From assembly GCA_023259135.1 (NCBI GenBank), contig JAHFQX010000018.1, positions 1 through 54,213 on the forward strand: 54,213 nt of DNA, written 5' to 3'. This document shows, piece after piece, positions 27,309-35,302 of this stretch. Numbering within the stretch: position 1 is the stretch's first letter; each line of letters opens with the position of its first letter. The notes below the pieces were generated by a model. It had not been told where the DNA came from. It saw only the letters and a program-made list of their open reading frames with translations, and searched no databases. This stretch comes from Betaproteobacteria bacterium. Lineage in GTDB: Bacteria; Pseudomonadota; Gammaproteobacteria; Burkholderiales; JAHFQX01. A program made the translations under genes and the position numbers.

Positions 27309-28109
27309 CTAGCCGGCCGAGGGGAATTTGGGCGCCCGTTTTTCACGGACCGCCGCCACTCCATGGGGCGCATCCTCGCCGAGGAAACACAGCATTTCCA
27401 GCGCCAGAGAGTTGTCGAAAATGGGGCTGGCGACCCGCATCCAGTTGTTGAGAGATTTCTTGGTGACCCGAATAGCCGCTTGGCTGCCCGCCGCCAGCTT
27501 GTTGGCGACCTCGAAGGCCTTGTCCATCAGTTTGTCGGGGGGCGAGCATAGGCTCACCAAGCCGATGCGCTCGGCTTCCTTGCCGTCGATGAATTCGGCG
27601 GTCATCAGATAGTACTTGGCTTTGGCCATGCCGCACAGCAACGGCCAGACGATGGCCGCATGATCGCCGGCGCCCACCCCCAGCCGCACGTGGCCGTCGG
27701 TGATGCGGGCGGTCTCCGACATGATGCTGATGTCGGCCAGCATGGCCACCGCCAGCCCCGCCCCCACCGCCACGCCGTTGATGGCGGAGATGATGGGCTT
27801 GTCCAGGTTGAGCATGTTGTAGACGATATCCGAGGCCTCCCGCATGGCTTGGGAAACGCCTTTGTGGCTGCCCACCATTTTGTTGACCCATTCCAGGTCG
27901 CCGCCGGCGGAGAAGGCCTTGTTGCCGGCGCCGGTTACCACCACGACTTTGGCTTTGTCGTCCTCGTCGATGGTGTTCCATACCTTGGTCAGCTCCCAAT
28001 GCAGCCGGGCGTTGGTGGCATTCATCACATCGGGGCGATTGATGGTGACGAGCAGCACGCCGTTGGGTTTCAGGTCGAAGATCAGGTGTTGATAGTCCGC
28101 GTATTTCAT
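27309..28109 (-). CDS. Crotonase-family protein lacking the hydratase glutamates
   Basis: This 266-residue protein has a crotonase fold with an intact oxyanion-hole region (AFSAGGDLEW, 66-74). Where hydratases have two glutamates, this protein has A120 (GAGLAVA) and H140 (DGHVRLG); the 20-residue spacing confirms the alignment. The following GVGAGDHAAIVWPLL pattern marks a distinct, widespread subfamily of unknown activity. Hydration is therefore unlikely without another base; isomerase, hydrolase or lyase chemistry is possible. It lies 33 bp downstream of the SDR gene, probably in one operon with it and the Bug gene at 29169. Confidence 0.85.
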   Translation of the reverse strand: MKYADYQHLIFDLKPNGVLLVTINRPDVMNATNARLHWELTKVWNTIDEDDKAKVVVVTGAGNKAFSAGGDLEWVNKMVGSHKGVSQAMREASDIVYNMLNLDKPIISAINGVAVGAGLAVAMLADISIMSETARITDGHVRLGVGAGDHAAIVWPLLCGMAKAKYYLMTAEFIDGKEAERIGLVSLCSPPDKLMDKAFEVANKLAAGSQAAIRVTKKSLNNWMRVASPIFDNSLALEMLCFLGEDAPHGVAAVREKRAPKFPSAG

Positions 28110-28142
28110 GGTGTTTTCCTCGTGTTGGGGTTTGTGGAGGGA

Positions 28143-29057
28143 TTACATCGGATCCCAGCGGAAGACGTCGCTCGTCTTCTCCAGGGGGTAGAAAGCGCTC
28201 TTGAACGCAGGCAGCATGATCTCGGCCACGGTTTGGGGCGTCCAACCGGTGCTCAGGTGGATTTGGCGGATGGGGCGGGATTGGCTCATCAAAAAGATTT
28301 CATTGCCGCGCACCGCTAGAATTTGCCCGGTGACTTCCTTGGCGGCGTCGCTGGCCAGGAAGGCCGCGACCGGAGCGATCTTGGCCGGCGTCATGCCTTT
28401 GATCTTCTCCACCCGGGCCCGTTGTTCCGGCGTGTCGGTGGGGATGGAGCCGATCAACCGGCTCCAGGCGAAGGGAGCGATGCAATTGGAGCGGACGTTG
28501 TACATGGCCATGTCCATGGCGATGGATTTCGACAAGGCGGCGATTCCCAGCTTGGCGGCGGCATAGTTGGCTTGCCCGGTGTTGCCGATTAAGCCGGAAG
28601 TAGAGGTGAAGTGAATGTAGGAGCCGCTTTCTTGCTTGCGGAAATGGGGGGCCGCCGCCTGGCTGATGTAGAACGCGCCATACAGATGCACCTTCATCAC
28701 CGCGTCGAAATCTTCCGGGGTCATTTTGTGGAAGATCCGGTCCCGCAGGATGCCGGCGTTGTTGACCACGCAGTCGATCCGGCCGAAGTTGTCCAGAGCG
28801 GTGGCAACGATCCGCTGGGCGCTTTCCCATTCGGCGACGCTGTCGCCGTTGGCAACGGCTTCCCCGCCGTTTTTTCGGATTTCGCTGACGACTTCCTGAG
28901 CCGGGGTCAGATCGGCTCCGGTGCCGTCTATTGCGCCCCCTAAATCATTCACGACCACTTTGGCGCCTTCGGCGGCCATCAGCAGCGCCATATCCCGGCC
29001 GATCCCGCGACCGGCGCCGGTGATGACTACCACTTTGTTTTTCAACATTTCTGACAT
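28143..29057 (-). CDS. Short-chain dehydrogenase (3-hydroxyacyl-CoA dehydrogenase type)
   Basis: This 304-residue NAD(P)-dependent oxidoreductase has cofactor motif TGAGRGIGRDMA (about 13-24), NNAG near 98, and catalytic Ser and YAAAK (HFTSTSG then QANYAAAKLG). The inserted DLGGAIDGTGADLTPAQEV after strand two, and the length, resemble the dehydrogenase domain of peroxisomal multifunctional enzyme 2, so a hydroxyacyl-CoA substrate is plausible. A C-terminal extension of about 50 residues ends in FRWDPM. The ATG at 29057 (MSEMLK) with GGAG upstream is preferred to one five codons earlier. Confidence 0.87.
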   Translation of the reverse strand: MSEMLKNKVVVITGAGRGIGRDMALLMAAEGAKVVVNDLGGAIDGTGADLTPAQEVVSEIRKNGGEAVANGDSVAEWESAQRIVATALDNFGRIDCVVNNAGILRDRIFHKMTPEDFDAVMKVHLYGAFYISQAAAPHFRKQESGSYIHFTSTSGLIGNTGQANYAAAKLGIAALSKSIAMDMAMYNVRSNCIAPFAWSRLIGSIPTDTPEQRARVEKIKGMTPAKIAPVAAFLASDAAKEVTGQILAVRGNEIFLMSQSRPIRQIHLSTGWTPQTVAEIMLPAFKSAFYPLEKTSDVFRWDPM

Positions 29058-29168
29058 TCTTGATCTCCTCAAGGTGACAAACCAAAAAGGGCGGATGCCC
29101 TGTTGAAATTAGAAATGATGCGGTCCGGGTCTGGAGGATCGGGCCCGGATTTGCCTGTTAGCTTGGCG

Positions 29169-30161
29169 TCATTCGATTTTCATCCCCGCGGCCTTCACGA
29201 CTTTGCCCCACTTGGCGAGTTCGGATTTGATATAGGCCGAGAATTGATCCGGGGTGGACGTGACGATTTCGGCGCCTTGGGCAGCCAATCGTTCCCGCAC
29301 TTCCGGCAGGCTCAGCACCTTGAGAATCTGGGTATTGAGGCGATTGACAATTTCCCTAGGGGTGCCGGCCGGAGCCAAAATGCCGAGCCAAGCGGTGGCT
29401 TCGTAGCCGGGGTAGCCGGATTCCGCCACGGTGGGCAGATCGGGGGCCACCGCCAGCCGCTTGGAACTGGTCACGGCCAAGCCGCGCAATTTACCCGCTT
29501 TGACCTGAGGGAGGGAGGAGACCACGCTGTCCACCAGCATGGGCACTTGCCCAGCCAGAGCATCGCCGACCGCCGGCGCGCTGCCCTTGTAGGGAATGTG
29601 AACGATGTCGACCCCGGCGGTGTGTTTGAGGAGTTCTCCGGCCAAGTGGGTCGAGGTGCCGTTGCCCGATGAGGCATAGCTCAACTGGCCGGGCTTGGCC
29701 TTGGCCATGGCGATCAAGTCTTTCAAGGATTGGGCCGGGACCGAGGGGTGGACCGATATGATGTTGGAGACCGATGCCAGCAGGGTGATGGGGGCGAAGT
29801 CTTTGACCGGGTCATAGGGCAGCTTGCCGAACAGCGAAGGGTTAATGCCGTGGGTGGCGATAAAGCCGATGAATAGGGTGTAACCGTCGGCTGGAGCTTT
29901 AGCGGCGGCGTCAGCGCCGATGTTACCTCCTGCGCCAGGGCGGTTCTCGATGATGACTTGCTGGCCGAGGTTTTCCGAAAGTTTTTGGGCGACGGTGCGG
30001 GTTACGATATCTAATACGCCTGCCGGGGTGGAGGGAACGATGATCCGCACCGGCTTGGTTGGATAGTCTGCCTGGGCTTGCGCTCCATGGTGCAGCACCG
30101 ACAGCGATAGGCCAGTGGCCAGCAGCAATGGGACCCGGCAACGGGAGAAGACACGATGCAT
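29169..30161 (-). CDS. Bug-family (TctC-like) periplasmic solute receptor
   Basis: This 330-residue receptor has a signal peptide (1 to about 30, GAQAQA), then YPTKPVRIIVPSTPAGVLD, RPGAGGNIGADAAAKAPADG and LPTVAESGYPGYEATAW. GAGGA lies 10 bases before the ATG. It is probably first in an operon with the SDR and atypical crotonase, linking uptake of an acid to its CoA-dependent oxidation (inference). Its promoter must lie in the 643-bp gap to its right. Confidence 0.9.
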   Translation of the reverse strand: MHRVFSRCRVPLLLATGLSLSVLHHGAQAQADYPTKPVRIIVPSTPAGVLDIVTRTVAQKLSENLGQQVIIENRPGAGGNIGADAAAKAPADGYTLFIGFIATHGINPSLFGKLPYDPVKDFAPITLLASVSNIISVHPSVPAQSLKDLIAMAKAKPGQLSYASSGNGTSTHLAGELLKHTAGVDIVHIPYKGSAPAVGDALAGQVPMLVDSVVSSLPQVKAGKLRGLAVTSSKRLAVAPDLPTVAESGYPGYEATAWLGILAPAGTPREIVNRLNTQILKVLSLPEVRERLAAQGAEIVTSTPDQFSAYIKSELAKWGKVVKAAGMKIE

Positions 30162-30804
30162 GACAAATTATCCTCTTTACGGTTGCTTACAACCTATCCA
30201 TAGGTAATAAGATTCGCGCAATTTCGAAAATTGGGAAGGGATCCGAGGGAAGTCGATGGAGTGATCGGACAGTCTTTATGTTATCGTCCAGGCTGCCTGC
30301 CTTCCGCAGGGAATTCTAACATCCTCCTGACGATAGGAGCGTATGGTTGCCAAGTAGATTTTTATTGAAACATTTTCCACATCTTCTGTGGATAAGTATG
30401 TGGGTACTTTGTAAGAATGATCCCTAAGTAAATTGCCCGTAAGCTATTTTTCCTTTTCGATTAAAAAATAATCTAAAAATTACTTATAAAAAACAATGTC
30501 TTATAAAAATACCCTGACCCCATGCGGACTTTCGTCCGGCGTCCTTCTCCGGGGCGCTCCGTTTGTGGATGAACTCCGGCCCGAGCACTTGTCAAGAGGG
30601 CTGGAATCCCGCTTGTATTGGAGAGCTTGGGCGGGACAATGAATAATGTTGCGGCGCAGATTTGATCGAAAACGGGGTAAAGGTTTGGCAGGCAAATTCA
30701 TTCCCTGCGGGTTGACGGTAGAGTGGTATTTTCGAAAGATGGCCCGGACCGGGGTTGTTCGCTGCGTCGGGGCCATCAGTTTAAGGTGATCCGTTTTAGC
30801 TTCC
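30162..30804. other. 643-bp intergenic region with AT-rich tract and DnaA-box-like sites
   Basis: There is no convincing gene here. The gap separates the leftward Bug operon from rightward xseA. A 51-bp tract (30460-30510) contains only 5 G/C bases in an otherwise GC-rich window. Next to it are TTTTCCACA (30373-30381, one mismatch to the DnaA box TTATCCACA), its exact complement TGTGGATAA (30387-30395), TGTGGATGA (30564-30572, one mismatch) and CTATCCATA (30194-30202, two mismatches). A weak xseA promoter may be TTGACG (30712-30717) with AAAGAT 17 bases on. This could be a DnaA-binding regulatory site or an origin; unproven. Confidence 0.45.
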
Positions 30805-32169
30805 ATGTCCAATACCGATATATTTCCCGGCACCGTACTGTCGGTTTCCGAGTTTAACCGAGCGGCGCGGCGCTTGATCGAAGCGGGCTTTCCCTTGCTC
30901 TGGATAGGGGGGGAAATTTCCAATTTTTCCTTGGCCCCCTCCGGGCATTGTTATTTTTCCCTTAAAGACAGTAGCGCCCAGGTGCGGTGCGTCATGTTCC
31001 GCAACCGAGCCGGACGGATGGGTTGGGAGCCGCGGAATGGGCTCCATGTGGAAGTCCAGGGATTGCCTACGCTTTACGAAGCCCGCGGCGATTTCCAGGT
31101 GAACGTGGAGAGCATGCGGGAGGCGGGGGTGGGGGTGTTGTTCGAGGCCTTCCTTCGATTGAAAGCCCGACTGGAAGCCGAAGGGCTGTTCGACCCCGCT
31201 CGCAAGCGGCCCTGTCCGTTTGTGCCCCGTCGTATCGGTGTAGTGACGTCTCCGGCGGCTGCGGCGCTGCGCGACGTGCTGGCGACGCTGCGGCGCCGCA
31301 TGCCCGGAATTCCCGTCATCCTCTATCCGACCCCGGTGCAAGGCGAAGGAGCCGGAGAGAAGATTGCGGCAGCGCTGTCGGAAGCCAGTCGGCGGCGGGA
31401 GTGCGATGTGCTGATTCTATGTCGGGGCGGCGGTAGTTTGGAGGATCTTTCGGCTTTCAACGAGGAGGGGGTTGCCCGGGCCATCGCCGCTAGCCCCATC
31501 CCGGTGATCAGCGGGGTGGGGCATCAGACCGATTTTACCATCGCCGATTTCGTGGCTGACGCCTGCGGGGCCACCCCTACCGCCGCCGCCGAGTTGGCCG
31601 CGCCGCACCGCGACGATTTGGCCAAGCTCTTGACCCGTCAGGCCGCCCGTTTTTCCCGAGCCATGGCAAGCCTTCTGGACAGTCTTACGCAAAAAACCGA
31701 TTTCCTCGGCAAGCGCTTGGCTCATCCGGGGGAGCGGCTCGCCCAGCAGCGGGAACGGCTGTCTCATCTGGAGACGCGCCTGTCCTCGGCATATAGGCGC
31801 GGGCTGGAAGGTCGGGAGAGTCAGCTCAGGGAGTGGCTGGGGCGGTTGCGGCTGGTCCGTCCCGGAATTTCGGCGGCAACGGACCGGTGCGAGGAACTGC
31901 GCCGCCGCCTGAGCACGGCGGCTTCACGGGACCTGGAACGGCGTCGGGCCGCCTTGGCCGGATGGGAAGGCCGGCTTCAGCAGCTCAATCCGGCGGCCAC
32001 CCTGTCGCGAGGTTACAGCATTGTGCGGGACCGGAGCGGCGTTATCGTACGGGACAGCCTGAGCTTGGCGGTGGGAGGAGAGATCCGGCTGACTTTTGCC
32101 GTGGGCGCGGCCCAGGCCACGGTAACCGAGGTACTTGCCGGCGAGGAGGGGACGGGCTTGGCGGGATAG
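30805..32169 (+). CDS. xseA: Exodeoxyribonuclease VII large subunit
   Basis: This 454-residue catalytic subunit degrades single-stranded DNA. The N-terminal OB domain (LWIGGEISNFSLAPSGHCYF, about 33-52) is followed by the nuclease core: RIGVVTSPAAAALRDVL, ILCRGGGSLEDLSAFNEEGV (about 207-226) and ISGVGHQTDFTIADFVAD (about 235-252), then a coiled-coil-like helical region (about 280-400) and the C-terminal RGYSIVRD. The small subunit XseB is not in the window. It is transcribed alone to the right of the AT-rich gap and converges on the Nudix gene 33 bp away. Confidence 0.96.
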   Translation: MSNTDIFPGTVLSVSEFNRAARRLIEAGFPLLWIGGEISNFSLAPSGHCYFSLKDSSAQVRCVMFRNRAGRMGWEPRNGLHVEVQGLPTLYEARGDFQVNVESMREAGVGVLFEAFLRLKARLEAEGLFDPARKRPCPFVPRRIGVVTSPAAAALRDVLATLRRRMPGIPVILYPTPVQGEGAGEKIAAALSEASRRRECDVLILCRGGGSLEDLSAFNEEGVARAIAASPIPVISGVGHQTDFTIADFVADACGATPTAAAELAAPHRDDLAKLLTRQAARFSRAMASLLDSLTQKTDFLGKRLAHPGERLAQQRERLSHLETRLSSAYRRGLEGRESQLREWLGRLRLVRPGISAATDRCEELRRRLSTAASRDLERRRAALAGWEGRLQQLNPAATLSRGYSIVRDRSGVIVRDSLSLAVGGEIRLTFAVGAAQATVTEVLAGEEGTGLAG

Positions 32170-32202
32170 ACATGCGCCTTGGCAGGACCGTTTGGCTGCA
32201 CT

Positions 32203-32781
32203 CTATCCGGTAGCGGCCGGTTTGATGGGGCGATCGGCGGATTTTCCCATGGGCTCGATGGTGCCTATGTGGAATTGGAAATGGTTGCGCCGCCGGTCGT
32301 TGAAATAGTGCTGGAGCGTGTTGCGGACCGTCACGAAGGCGATTTCATCCCAGGGAATTTCGGTTTCCGCGAATAGGCGGGTTTCCAAAGTTTCTTCCCC
32401 GGCGCCAAAATTCAGATCCAACAGCCTGGCTCGAAACAGCATGTAGACTTGGCTGATGTGGGGCAGGTTGTACAGCGTGTACAAGGACAGGATTTCCACC
32501 CGGGCGTGAGCCTCTTCCAAGGTTTCGCGAAGGGCGCCCTCGGCCGTGGTTTCGTTGTTTTCCATGAACCCGGCCGGAACCGTCCAGAGCCCATAGCGGG
32601 GTTCGATGGCGCGGCGGCAGAGCAGGATCTTGTCCTCCCATTCCGCCACGCAACCTACCACCATCTTCGGGTTTTGGTAGTGAATCGTGTCACAGGCGTC
32701 GCAGATATGCCTGGGTAGGGTATCTCCCGGCGGGATCCGGAATGTCACCCGGGCTCCGCAGTTGCTGCAATAGTTCATCAT
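32203..32781 (-). CDS. Nudix hydrolase with N-terminal zinc ribbon
   Basis: This 192-residue protein starts with a zinc ribbon (MNYCSNCGARV, then HICDAC) and continues with a Nudix fold. The Nudix box reads GFMENNETTAEGALRE then TLEEA (about 73-92); the metal-binding RExxEE core is intact, while the family glycine after it is replaced. Related proteins hydrolyse NADH, ADP-ribose or other nucleoside diphosphates; the substrate cannot be told. Two adjacent ATGs are possible starts. It is a single gene between xseA and the BadI-like gene. Confidence 0.85.
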   Translation of the reverse strand: MMNYCSNCGARVTFRIPPGDTLPRHICDACDTIHYQNPKMVVGCVAEWEDKILLCRRAIEPRYGLWTVPAGFMENNETTAEGALRETLEEAHARVEILSLYTLYNLPHISQVYMLFRARLLDLNFGAGEETLETRLFAETEIPWDEIAFVTVRNTLQHYFNDRRRNHFQFHIGTIEPMGKSADRPIKPAATG

Positions 32782-32926
32782 CCCCCGCCCCGTCGTGGTG
32801 ATACGATTTGCGTGCCGCCATTATCCCAGCATCCGCCGGGACGAAAAACCCCAATCTCGCGCGACTGGCTCCGGAAACGGCGACGGCCCCTCGTGGGGGC
32901 CGTCGTGGGCGGGCAAGCTTCGAGCC

Positions 32927-33709
32927 TCAGCGCCAGGGGCTAAAATTCGGCTTGCGCTTTTCCAGGAAGGCATTGGCGCCTTCCTGCTGCTCTCCGGTGC
33001 GGAAATAATTGGGCGCCACTTCCGCCAGCATCTCGTTCATATCCCGGCCCATGACAGGCGCCATGTGGTAGTAGAACGAACGTTTGACGATCTTCAGGCA
33101 AGTGGGGCTCAAGGACAGCAGCTCGTCGCACATTTTCCGCACTTCCTCATCGAGTTTCTCCTTGGGGACCACCGTGTTCGCCAAGCCCCATTCCAGGGCC
33201 TGCTGCGCGGTGTAGCGGCGGCATAGCATCCACAGCTCGCGGGCGCGCTTGTGGCCCAGCACATTGGCGGCGTGGGCGACGATGTAGCCGCCGGCCGGGG
33301 AGCCCACCCGCGGGCCGTTCTGGCCGAAGATGGAATGGTCGGCGGCAATGGTGAAATCGCAGAAGTAGGCGATATGATGGCCGCCGCCGATGCAATAGCC
33401 GCTGACCCGGGCGATGATGGGCTTGGGGCATTCGACGATTTGCCGGTTGAGAGTGAAATTGAGGTCTTCCAGACCGCTCTTGTCGGCAGAGCCTTTTTCC
33501 CAGTTGATATCCCCGCCGACACAGAATGCACGGTCGCCCGTGCCGGTCAGCACGATGACCCCGACGTTTTTGTCGTTGGCGGCTTTGTCCATCAACTCTT
33601 GCATTTCCTTGACGTTATCCCCGGTAAAGGCATTGAGTACCTTGGGCCGGTTGATGGTGATGGTGGCGACGTAATCCTTGACGTCGTAGAGGATTTCTTT
33701 GTCAGACAT
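32927..33709 (-). CDS. BadI/MenB-like crotonase (ring-opening 2-ketocyclohexanecarboxyl-CoA hydrolase type)
   Basis: This 260-residue protein has the length of BadI. GDRAFCVGGDINWE, PKPIIARVSGYCIGGGHH, FGQNGPRVGS and GHKRARELWMLCRRYTAQQA follow the MenB/BadI subfamily rather than ordinary hydratases. BadI opens the ring of 2-ketocyclohexanecarboxyl-CoA; MenB makes DHNA-CoA. With a BadH-like dehydrogenase upstream and no menaquinone genes nearby, the BadI role is favoured (inference). Recalled MenB and BadI sequences place a Tyr where this protein has F236 (NYFRTG), so the chemistry may differ. The ATG at 33709 has AGGAAG upstream; an earlier start is less likely. Confidence 0.75.
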   Translation of the reverse strand: MSDKEILYDVKDYVATITINRPKVLNAFTGDNVKEMQELMDKAANDKNVGVIVLTGTGDRAFCVGGDINWEKGSADKSGLEDLNFTLNRQIVECPKPIIARVSGYCIGGGHHIAYFCDFTIAADHSIFGQNGPRVGSPAGGYIVAHAANVLGHKRARELWMLCRRYTAQQALEWGLANTVVPKEKLDEEVRKMCDELLSLSPTCLKIVKRSFYYHMAPVMGRDMNEMLAEVAPNYFRTGEQQEGANAFLEKRKPNFSPWR

Positions 33710-33787
33710 GGGGGCTTCCTTAATGAATTGAGCGTAAGTGATAGTAGGGTAACGCAAGCGGGCAGGGATTCCCTGCCCGTTCTTGGA

Positions 33788-34582
33788 TTAGCCGATCATG
33801 CTGTAGCCGCCGGACACCGACAGCACCTGTCCGGTGACGTGGCCCGCTTTCGGCGAGGACAGGAACACCACCGCGTTGGCGATATCCCGGGGTCGCCCCA
33901 CCTTGCGCAGCGGCAGGGACTTGGCGATCTTGTCGAACTGTTCCTGGGTGAACATGGCGTTGGTGTTGGACCACATGCTGGTGGAGCCCACCTCTTCCTC
34001 GGTCTCCGGTACCGTCACGCCGGGACAGACCGCATTGCAGCGGATGCCGTAGCGGCCATTTTCCTTGGCGACGGTTTTCATGAAGCTGTTGACCGCCGCC
34101 TTGACCCCGCCATAGACCGCTTCCCGGGGCTCGCCCTGGCGGCTGGCGTCGGAACTGATGGAGACGATGGACCCGGCATTTTTCGGGATCATGATATCCA
34201 GCGCCGTCTTGGTGCAATTCAGGACCCCGACATAGTTGATCTGGATGACCTTCTGCCAAAATTCGGGAGTGGTTTGGGTGAACAGCATGAGATTGTCCCA
34301 GCCCACGTTGTTCACCAGGGCGTCCACGGTGCCGAACTTGCCGACCGCGGTTTTGAACAGATTTTGCACCTGCTCCAAATTGGTGACGTCGGTTTTTACC
34401 ACCTCTACACCACTGGCGCCTTTCTTGAGAGCCAGTTCCGCGACTTTTCCGGCCTGGACCGGGTCAATGTCGCCGATAGTGATGTTGGCGCCTTCCTCGG
34501 CGAAAGTCAGCACGATGGAGCGTCCGATGTTGGAGCCCCCGCCGGTCACCACTACCGATTTGCCTTTCAGTTCTAAGTTCAT
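33788..34582 (-). CDS. BadH-like short-chain dehydrogenase (2-hydroxycyclohexanecarboxyl-CoA dehydrogenase type)
   Basis: This 264-residue NAD-dependent SDR has cofactor motif VVTGGGSNIGRSI, VDALVNNVGWDNL, SISSDASRQGEPREAVYGG with YGGVK as catalytic pair, and VTGQVLSVSGGYSMIG at the end. The NNVGWD, SDASR and CPGVT elements resemble what I recall of Rhodopseudomonas BadH. The predicted reaction is oxidation of a cyclic 2-hydroxyacyl-CoA to the 2-keto form, the substrate for the BadI-like enzyme encoded 78 bp downstream. GGAGG lies before ATG 34582; the frame opens earlier at 34624. A 31-bp palindrome lies upstream. Confidence 0.78.
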   Translation of the reverse strand: MNLELKGKSVVVTGGGSNIGRSIVLTFAEEGANITIGDIDPVQAGKVAELALKKGASGVEVVKTDVTNLEQVQNLFKTAVGKFGTVDALVNNVGWDNLMLFTQTTPEFWQKVIQINYVGVLNCTKTALDIMIPKNAGSIVSISSDASRQGEPREAVYGGVKAAVNSFMKTVAKENGRYGIRCNAVCPGVTVPETEEEVGSTSMWSNTNAMFTQEQFDKIAKSLPLRKVGRPRDIANAVVFLSSPKAGHVTGQVLSVSGGYSMIG

Positions 34583-34629
34583 AATTGCCTCCTTGAGCAG
34601 AGCGTTCGTAATCAAATTTCCCAAAGTAC

Positions 34630-34660
34630 CTGACGGAAGGGGGAAATTGTTTTCCGTCAG
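34630..34660. promoter_or_regulatory. Inverted repeat upstream of the BadH/BadI-like operon
   Basis: CTGACGGAA (34630-34638) and TTCCGTCAG (34652-34660) form a perfect 9-bp inverted repeat with a 13-base spacer, ending 48 bp upstream of the BadH-like ATG. There is no T-run. Size and position fit a dimeric repressor operator such as those bound by TetR-type regulators, but no regulator gene is adjacent. Confidence 0.45.
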
Positions 34661-34740
34661 AATTCCAGTTTCCCCTTGGGGCCGGGCTGGATTCCGGGCC
34701 GCCGGAGGATTCGGTCAATCGCTTGCTTTGCGCTGGGCGC

Positions 34741-34773
34741 AAAAAAAGGCCGGCAACCGATGACGGCTTGGCC
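34741..34773 (-). terminator. Rho-independent terminator after rpmB-rpmG
   Basis: On the minus strand, directly beyond the rpmG stop, a GC-rich imperfect hairpin (AAGCCG-TCAT-CGGTT core, with flanking GGCC and GGCC) is followed by seven T residues (34741-34747). Confidence 0.7.
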
Positions 34774-34779
34774 GCCCCG

Positions 34780-34935
34780 TTATTTTAGTTTTGTTTCTTT
34801 GTAAGCGACGTGCTTGCGGGCGACGGGATCGAATTTCTTGATTTCGATCTTATCCGGCTTGGTCCGCTTGTTTTTGGTGGTCGTGTAGAAATGCCCGGTT
34901 CCCGCCGTGGATTCCAATTTGATCTTTTCCCGCAT
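34780..34935 (-). CDS. rpmG: 50S ribosomal protein L33
   Basis: This 51-residue basic protein starts [17 protein letters not shown] and continues [14 protein letters not shown], an exact L33 pattern. It lacks the CxxC pairs of the zinc-binding paralogue, so it is the zinc-independent form. It lies 48 bp downstream of rpmB, the classical rpmBG pair, and ends at a strong terminator. Confidence 0.97.
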   Translation of the reverse strand: MREKIKLESTAGTGHFYTTTKNKRTKPDKIEIKKFDPVARKHVAYKETKLK

Positions 34936-34983
34936 TGCCGCTTCCGTACAGGGTATGTTGATAGGGGGCCGAACCCGGTCTCG

Positions 34984-35205
34984 TTAGAGACCCGTTTCCG
35001 CCAGAACCGCGTCCAGACCTTTTTTGTCGATGGTCCGCAGGCCAGCGGCGCTGACCCGAATGCGAATCCAGCGTCCTCGCTCTTCCGACCACAGCCTCCG
35101 ATACTGGAGGTTGGGGAGGAAGCGGCGCTTGGTTTTGTTGTTGGCGTGGGAAACGTGATGCCCAGTTTGAGGCTTCTTTCCCGTCACCCGACAGACGCGT
35201 GCCAT
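34984..35205 (-). CDS. rpmB: 50S ribosomal protein L28
   Basis: This 73-residue L28 has [19 protein letters not shown] at the N-terminus and [15 protein letters not shown] in the middle, with the typical KKGLDAVL near the end. The start at 35205 is fixed by homology; the open frame runs 22 codons further upstream with no ribosomal similarity. It is co-transcribed with rpmG. Confidence 0.97.
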   Translation of the reverse strand: MARVCRVTGKKPQTGHHVSHANNKTKRRFLPNLQYRRLWSEERGRWIRIRVSAAGLRTIDKKGLDAVLAETGL

Positions 35206-35302
35206 GGTCCTGCTCCATTCGAGAATCGTTAAGAACCGATATTTATACCATAACCGGGCGCTGCTGGCCACAACCGGGTGAGGATTGCCTTACCTAGACC
35301 GG

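Noticed and set aside
30501-30923. 140-codon leftward open frame in front of xseA
   Set aside because: It overlaps the xseA start on the opposite strand and its composition shows no recognisable domain or signal.
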